Shown here: piece by piece, positions 7,038 to 9,411 of the stretch
Layout: each line of letters starts with the position of its first letter
Position numbering within the stretch: position 1 is the first letter of the stretch
Assembly: GCA_017999135.1 (NCBI GenBank)
Contig: JAGOBT010000087.1
Span: 1-9,411 of the forward strand
Origin: Burkholderiaceae bacterium
GTDB taxonomy: Bacteria; Pseudomonadota; Gammaproteobacteria; Burkholderiales; Burkholderiaceae_C
Direction: 5' to 3'
DNA length: 9,411 nt
Position numbers and translations under genes: made by a program
Notes under the pieces: model-generated
The model's input: only the letters and a program-made list of their open reading frames with translations
Told to the model about the DNA's origin: nothing
The model's database searches: none

Positions 7038-7076
7038 ATGCCGCGCCCCGCCTGCCACCGCCCCCTGCGCCCGTGA
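7038..7076 (+). CDS. 12-codon mini-ORF (possible leaderless leader peptide) upstream of the AraC gene
   Basis: ATG at 7038 opens 12 codons encoding MPRPACHRPLRP, followed by TGA at 7074-7076. The stop overlaps the GTG start of the AraC gene as GTGA (7073-7076). The AraC start has no Shine-Dalgarno, so ribosomes finishing this mini-ORF could reinitiate there. The peptide is Pro/Arg-rich. Alternatives: a chance ORF in GC-rich DNA, or an AraC start elsewhere. Conservation is untested. Confidence 0.4.
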   Translation: MPRPACHRPLRP

Positions 7077-8122
7077 CCCAGCACACCGTTGCCGTCCAGC
7101 AGGTGCGCCTGATCCTGCAGGGCGCCCAGCACCAGGGCCGCGCCACGGCGCCGCTGCTGCGGCGTGCCGGCATCCCGCCAGCGCTGCTGGAGTCCCCACT
7201 GGCCCGTGTCTCGCAGGCGCAATATGCGCTGCTGATCCGGGTGCTGCGCCGCAGCCTGCGTGATGAGCTGTGGGGCCTGTGCAGCCAGCCGCTGCCGGTG
7301 GGCAGCTTCGGCCACTGCGCCAGCCAGCTGGTGCGCTGTCAGACGCTGGACGAGGCGCTGCGCCTGGGCCTGCGGCGCTACCACGGCCTGCTGGCCGACT
7401 TCGTGCCGCGGCTGGTGGTGCAGGGCGACATGGCCCGGGTGCAGCTGCTGCGCCGCCAGCCCTGGAACCCGCGGCTGGACTATGCGCAGAAGGCCTTTCT
7501 GCTGTTCGCCTTCGGCCTGGCCTGCTGGCTGGTGGCTCGGCGGGTGCCGGTGCGCAGCGTCGACTACACCGAGCCGGCGCCGCGCAGCGACAGCTCACGC
7601 GTGTACCAGGCGCCGATCCGCCCGCACCAGCCCCACGTGGGCCTGTGCTTCGACGCCCGCTGGCTGGAGCTGCCGGTGGTGCAGAGCCCGCAGAGCCTGC
7701 GCGAATTCCTGGCCGGCTCGCCAGCCAACCTGCTGATCAAGTACCGTGACGCGGGCAGCGTGTCCGAGCGCATCCGCCGGGTGCTGCACCGCCGGCTGGA
7801 CGCGGCCGACCTGTCGCTGGAAGCGGTGGGCGAGGCCCTGGCCATGGCACCGCAGACCCTGCGCCGCCGCCTGCGCGACGAGGGCCATGGCTTCCAGGCG
7901 CTGAAGGACGCGCTGCGCCGCGACGCCGCCATCGCCCACCTGGCCCGGCCCGACCTGACCCTGCCCGAGATCGCCCGGCGGCTGGGTTTCTCCGAGGCCA
8001 GCACCTTCCACCGCGCTTTCAAGAAGTGGACCGGCGTGGCGCCCGGTGAATACCGCCTGACCCGCATGGCTGCCGCCCCCGGCAGCCCGCCGCCTGTCCT
8101 CGCCCCCACCGGATCGCCATGA
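7073..8122 (+). CDS. AraC-family transcriptional regulator (Arabinose_bd-type N-terminal domain)
   Basis: The 349-residue product is a DNA-binding transcriptional regulator. Residues about 10-200 match the ligand-sensing domain of the AraC subgroup typified by TVAVQQVRLILQG and by QPLPVGSFGHCASQLV. The C-terminal domain carries two helix-turn-helix units. The first, at about 247-272, includes LSLEAVGEALAMAPQTLRRR. The second, at about 295-328, includes LTLPEIARRLGFSEASTFHR and ends GVAPGEYR, the classic AraC signature. The GTG at 7073 is preferred: the recognised domain begins immediately after it. The in-frame ATG at 6959 would run through the divergent promoter region and add a low-complexity tail. 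No Shine-Dalgarno precedes the GTG, but the stop of a mini-ORF overlaps it. Its own TGA overlaps the ATG of the NYN gene by 4 bases, so the two are probably one operon. It may control the divergent exported-protein gene. Confidence 0.88.
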   Translation: MTQHTVAVQQVRLILQGAQHQGRATAPLLRRAGIPPALLESPLARVSQAQYALLIRVLRRSLRDELWGLCSQPLPVGSFGHCASQLVRCQTLDEALRLGLRRYHGLLADFVPRLVVQGDMARVQLLRRQPWNPRLDYAQKAFLLFAFGLACWLVARRVPVRSVDYTEPAPRSDSSRVYQAPIRPHQPHVGLCFDARWLELPVVQSPQSLREFLAGSPANLLIKYRDAGSVSERIRRVLHRRLDAADLSLEAVGEALAMAPQTLRRRLRDEGHGFQALKDALRRDAAIAHLARPDLTLPEIARRLGFSEASTFHRAFKKWTGVAPGEYRLTRMAAAPGSPPPVLAPTGSP

Positions 8123-9411
8123 AAAGTGCCTTGTTCGTCGATTTCGACAATGTCTTCACCCAGCTGCGGGCGCTGGAGCCGGCAGCCGCCGAGCGCTTTG
8201 CCCGTGCGCCGGTGGAATGGATGCGCTGGCTGGTCGACCGGCTCGAGGTGCCCGACGGCCACCCCGACCCGCTGGCCCGCCGGCGCGTGCTGGTGCGCCG
8301 CTGCTACCTCAACCCCAACTGGTACCAGCAGTACCGCCATGCCTTTCTGCGGGCGGGGTTCGAGATCGTCGACTGCCCGCCCGTCACCAGCCAGGGCAAG
8401 ACCAGCACCGACATCCACATGGTGCTCGACATCATCGAGCTGCTGCAGCACGAGACCCGGTACGACGAATTCATCGTGCTGTCGGCCGACGCCGACTTCA
8501 CCCCGGTGCTGCGCAAGCTGCGCCGCTACGACCGCCGCACCTCGGTGCTGGCGATCGGCTTTCCGTCGGCGGCCTACCAGGCCAGCGCCGACCTGCTGAT
8601 CGACGAGCGGCTGTTCATCGAGCAGGCCCTGGGCCTGGCGCCCGAGCCCGGCGAGGGCGGTGAGACCGCGCCCACCCCCGGCACGCCACAGGCCGCTGCG
8701 CCGGCCGCAACGGCAGCCCCGGCCGAGCCCGCCGCACCGCTGCCGCCGCCACTGGCGCCGGCGCAGCTGGCCGACATTGCCCGGCGCATCGAGGCCGCGG
8801 TGGCGCAGTCGGCCCACCCGGTGCCGGCCGGCCCGCTGGCGCTGCGCCTGCGCCAGGTGTACGGCCCGGCGCTGGACACCTGGAACGGCCATGGCCTGTT
8901 CAAGCCCTTCTTCCGGTCGCTGGGGCTGAACCAGTTGGTGTGGCTGAGCGGTTCGGGCGGCCGCATTGCCGACCCTGACCGCCATGCCAGCGGGCTGACC
9001 ACTCCGGCCGACGCCGAACCCGCCGCGGCCGACCAGCCCACCGCTGGAGAAGCCACCGACACCGTGCCCGCTGCGCTGGACGCCGCCGCGCTGCCCGCGC
9101 CACCGGCCGATCCCGCCTGGGCCGCCCATCCCGCGCTGCTGCCGCTGGCGCGCGAGGTGAGCCAGCTCACCGGTGCGCCGCTGCTGCCGCCGCCGGTGGT
9201 GCGCGCCGTGCTGGACGCCCTGTGCGCCGACCTGGCCCAGCGCCCGTATGAACCCACCGAGACCGCCCGCCGCGTGCGCAGCGCCTGCCAGGCGCGCACG
9301 CCGGCCATCGACGTGTCGCTGCGCGACGTGGTGTTCCTGCTGCGTGGCATGCAGCTCAACGGCCATGTGTTCGGCCGCGGACTGGACGATGTGCACACCC
9401 TGGCGCAGCGG
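8119..9411 (+). CDS. NYN-domain predicted ribonuclease with LOTUS/OST-HTH-like domain (C-terminus beyond window)
   Basis: The 431 codons visible run off the right edge without a stop. Residues 1-165 form a NYN (PIN-like, LabA/DUF88-type) nuclease domain. FVDFDN carries Asp8 and Asp10, KTSTDIHMVLDIIE carries Asp98 and Asp104, and LSADADF carries Asp124 and Asp126: the full set of acidic metal-binding positions. A Pro/Ala-rich linker covers about 175-213. Residues about 214-285 (LADIARRIEAAVAQ, PVPAGPLALRLRQVYG, FKPFFRSL) resemble a LOTUS/OST-HTH RNA-binding domain. A second Ala/Pro/Glu-rich linker covers about 295-333. Residues about 335-431 form a third helical domain (LLPLAREVSQLTG, SLRDVVFLLRGM), perhaps an OST-HTH-associated or second LOTUS-like unit. 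The predicted role is cytoplasmic RNA cleavage or RNA silencing-like regulation; the target is unknown. The ATG overlaps the AraC stop as ATGA, indicating translational coupling. Confidence 0.85.
   Translation, partial: MKSALFVDFDNVFTQLRALEPAAAERFARAPVEWMRWLVDRLEVPDGHPDPLARRRVLVRRCYLNPNWYQQYRHAFLRAGFEIVDCPPVTSQGKTSTDIHMVLDIIELLQHETRYDEFIVLSADADFTPVLRKLRRYDRRTSVLAIGFPSAAYQASADLLIDERLFIEQALGLAPEPGEGGETAPTPGTPQAAAPAATAAPAEPAAPLPPPLAPAQLADIARRIEAAVAQSAHPVPAGPLALRLRQVYGPALDTWNGHGLFKPFFRSLGLNQLVWLSGSGGRIADPDRHASGLTTPADAEPAAADQPTAGEATDTVPAALDAAALPAPPADPAWAAHPALLPLAREVSQLTGAPLLPPPVVRAVLDALCADLAQRPYEPTETARRVRSACQARTPAIDVSLRDVVFLLRGMQLNGHVFGRGLDDVHTLAQR

Larger units (their letters stand above)
6951..7072. 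promoter_or_regulatory. Divergent control region between the TIGR03790-type and AraC genes
   Basis: This region holds the two candidate -10 boxes facing outward, about 60 bases apart (6958-6963 leftward, 7026-7031 rightward), and the 12-codon mini-ORF. AraC-family proteins often bind such intergenic regions, so an operator is likely here. Only weak inverted repeats are visible: GGCCG/CGGCC at 6951-6955 and 6966-6970, and GCCGG/CCGGC at 6996-7000 and 7016-7020. No operator is claimed. Confidence 0.45.

Noticed and set aside
6959..7072. In-frame upstream start (ATG 6959) for the AraC gene
   Set aside because: It lies within the leftward promoter and only 9 bases from the divergent start. The extra 38 residues look like non-coding translation, and the family domain begins right after GTG 7073.
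7564..9396. 610-codon minus-strand ORF opposite the AraC and NYN genes
   Set aside because: Antisense shadow: Gly/Arg/Gln-rich, no recognisable motif, spans two real genes.

Overview
The window is about 9.4 kb of very GC-rich DNA. Third codon positions are strongly G/C-biased, and this produces long spurious antisense ORFs. Protein style (Burkholderiales-like AraC regulator, MBL-fold hydrolase and lipase-like hydrolase), the GC-rich palindrome clusters between genes, and start codons sitting 6-7 bases after a -10-like box all suggest a betaproteobacterium of the order Burkholderiales. This is an inference from sequence style, not a database match. No tRNA, rRNA, CRISPR array, transposase or integrase was seen.

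Layout. (1) 1-317, minus: N-terminal part of an exported protein with a periplasmic substrate-binding-type fold, cut by the window edge; this fold often forms the sensor part of signalling proteins. (2) 318-619: divergent intergenic region. (3) 620-1855, plus: lipase-like alpha/beta hydrolase. (4) 1856-2075: intergenic region packed with back-to-back hairpins. (5) 2076-3233, plus: MBL-fold metallo-hydrolase. (6) 3234-3267: convergent junction with a 31-bp degenerate tandem repeat and a perfect palindrome. (7) 3268-5421, minus: response regulator with PAS, degenerate GGDEF and intact EAL domains, predicted to degrade c-di-GMP. (8) 5577-6950, minus: exported TIGR03790-type protein of unknown function, upstream of (7) on the same strand. 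(9) 6951-7072: 122-bp divergent control region. (10) 7073-8122, plus: AraC-family regulator, apparently coupled to a 12-codon leaderless mini-ORF through a GTGA overlap. (11) 8119 to the window end, plus: NYN-domain predicted ribonuclease with a LOTUS-like domain, overlapping the regulator gene by ATGA.

How the parts may work together. The right half reads as two divergent units around one control region: mini-ORF, AraC regulator and NYN-LOTUS ribonuclease to the right; the exported TIGR03790 protein and the c-di-GMP phosphodiesterase to the left. The AraC protein is the natural candidate to control both units, but no operator was identified. The left half (sensor fragment, lipase-like hydrolase, MBL hydrolase) looks like ordinary chromosomal genes with separate roles. 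The least ordinary items are the mini-ORF/AraC/NYN coupling chain, the hairpin cassette at 1867-2006, and the degenerate GGDEF fused to an intact EAL.
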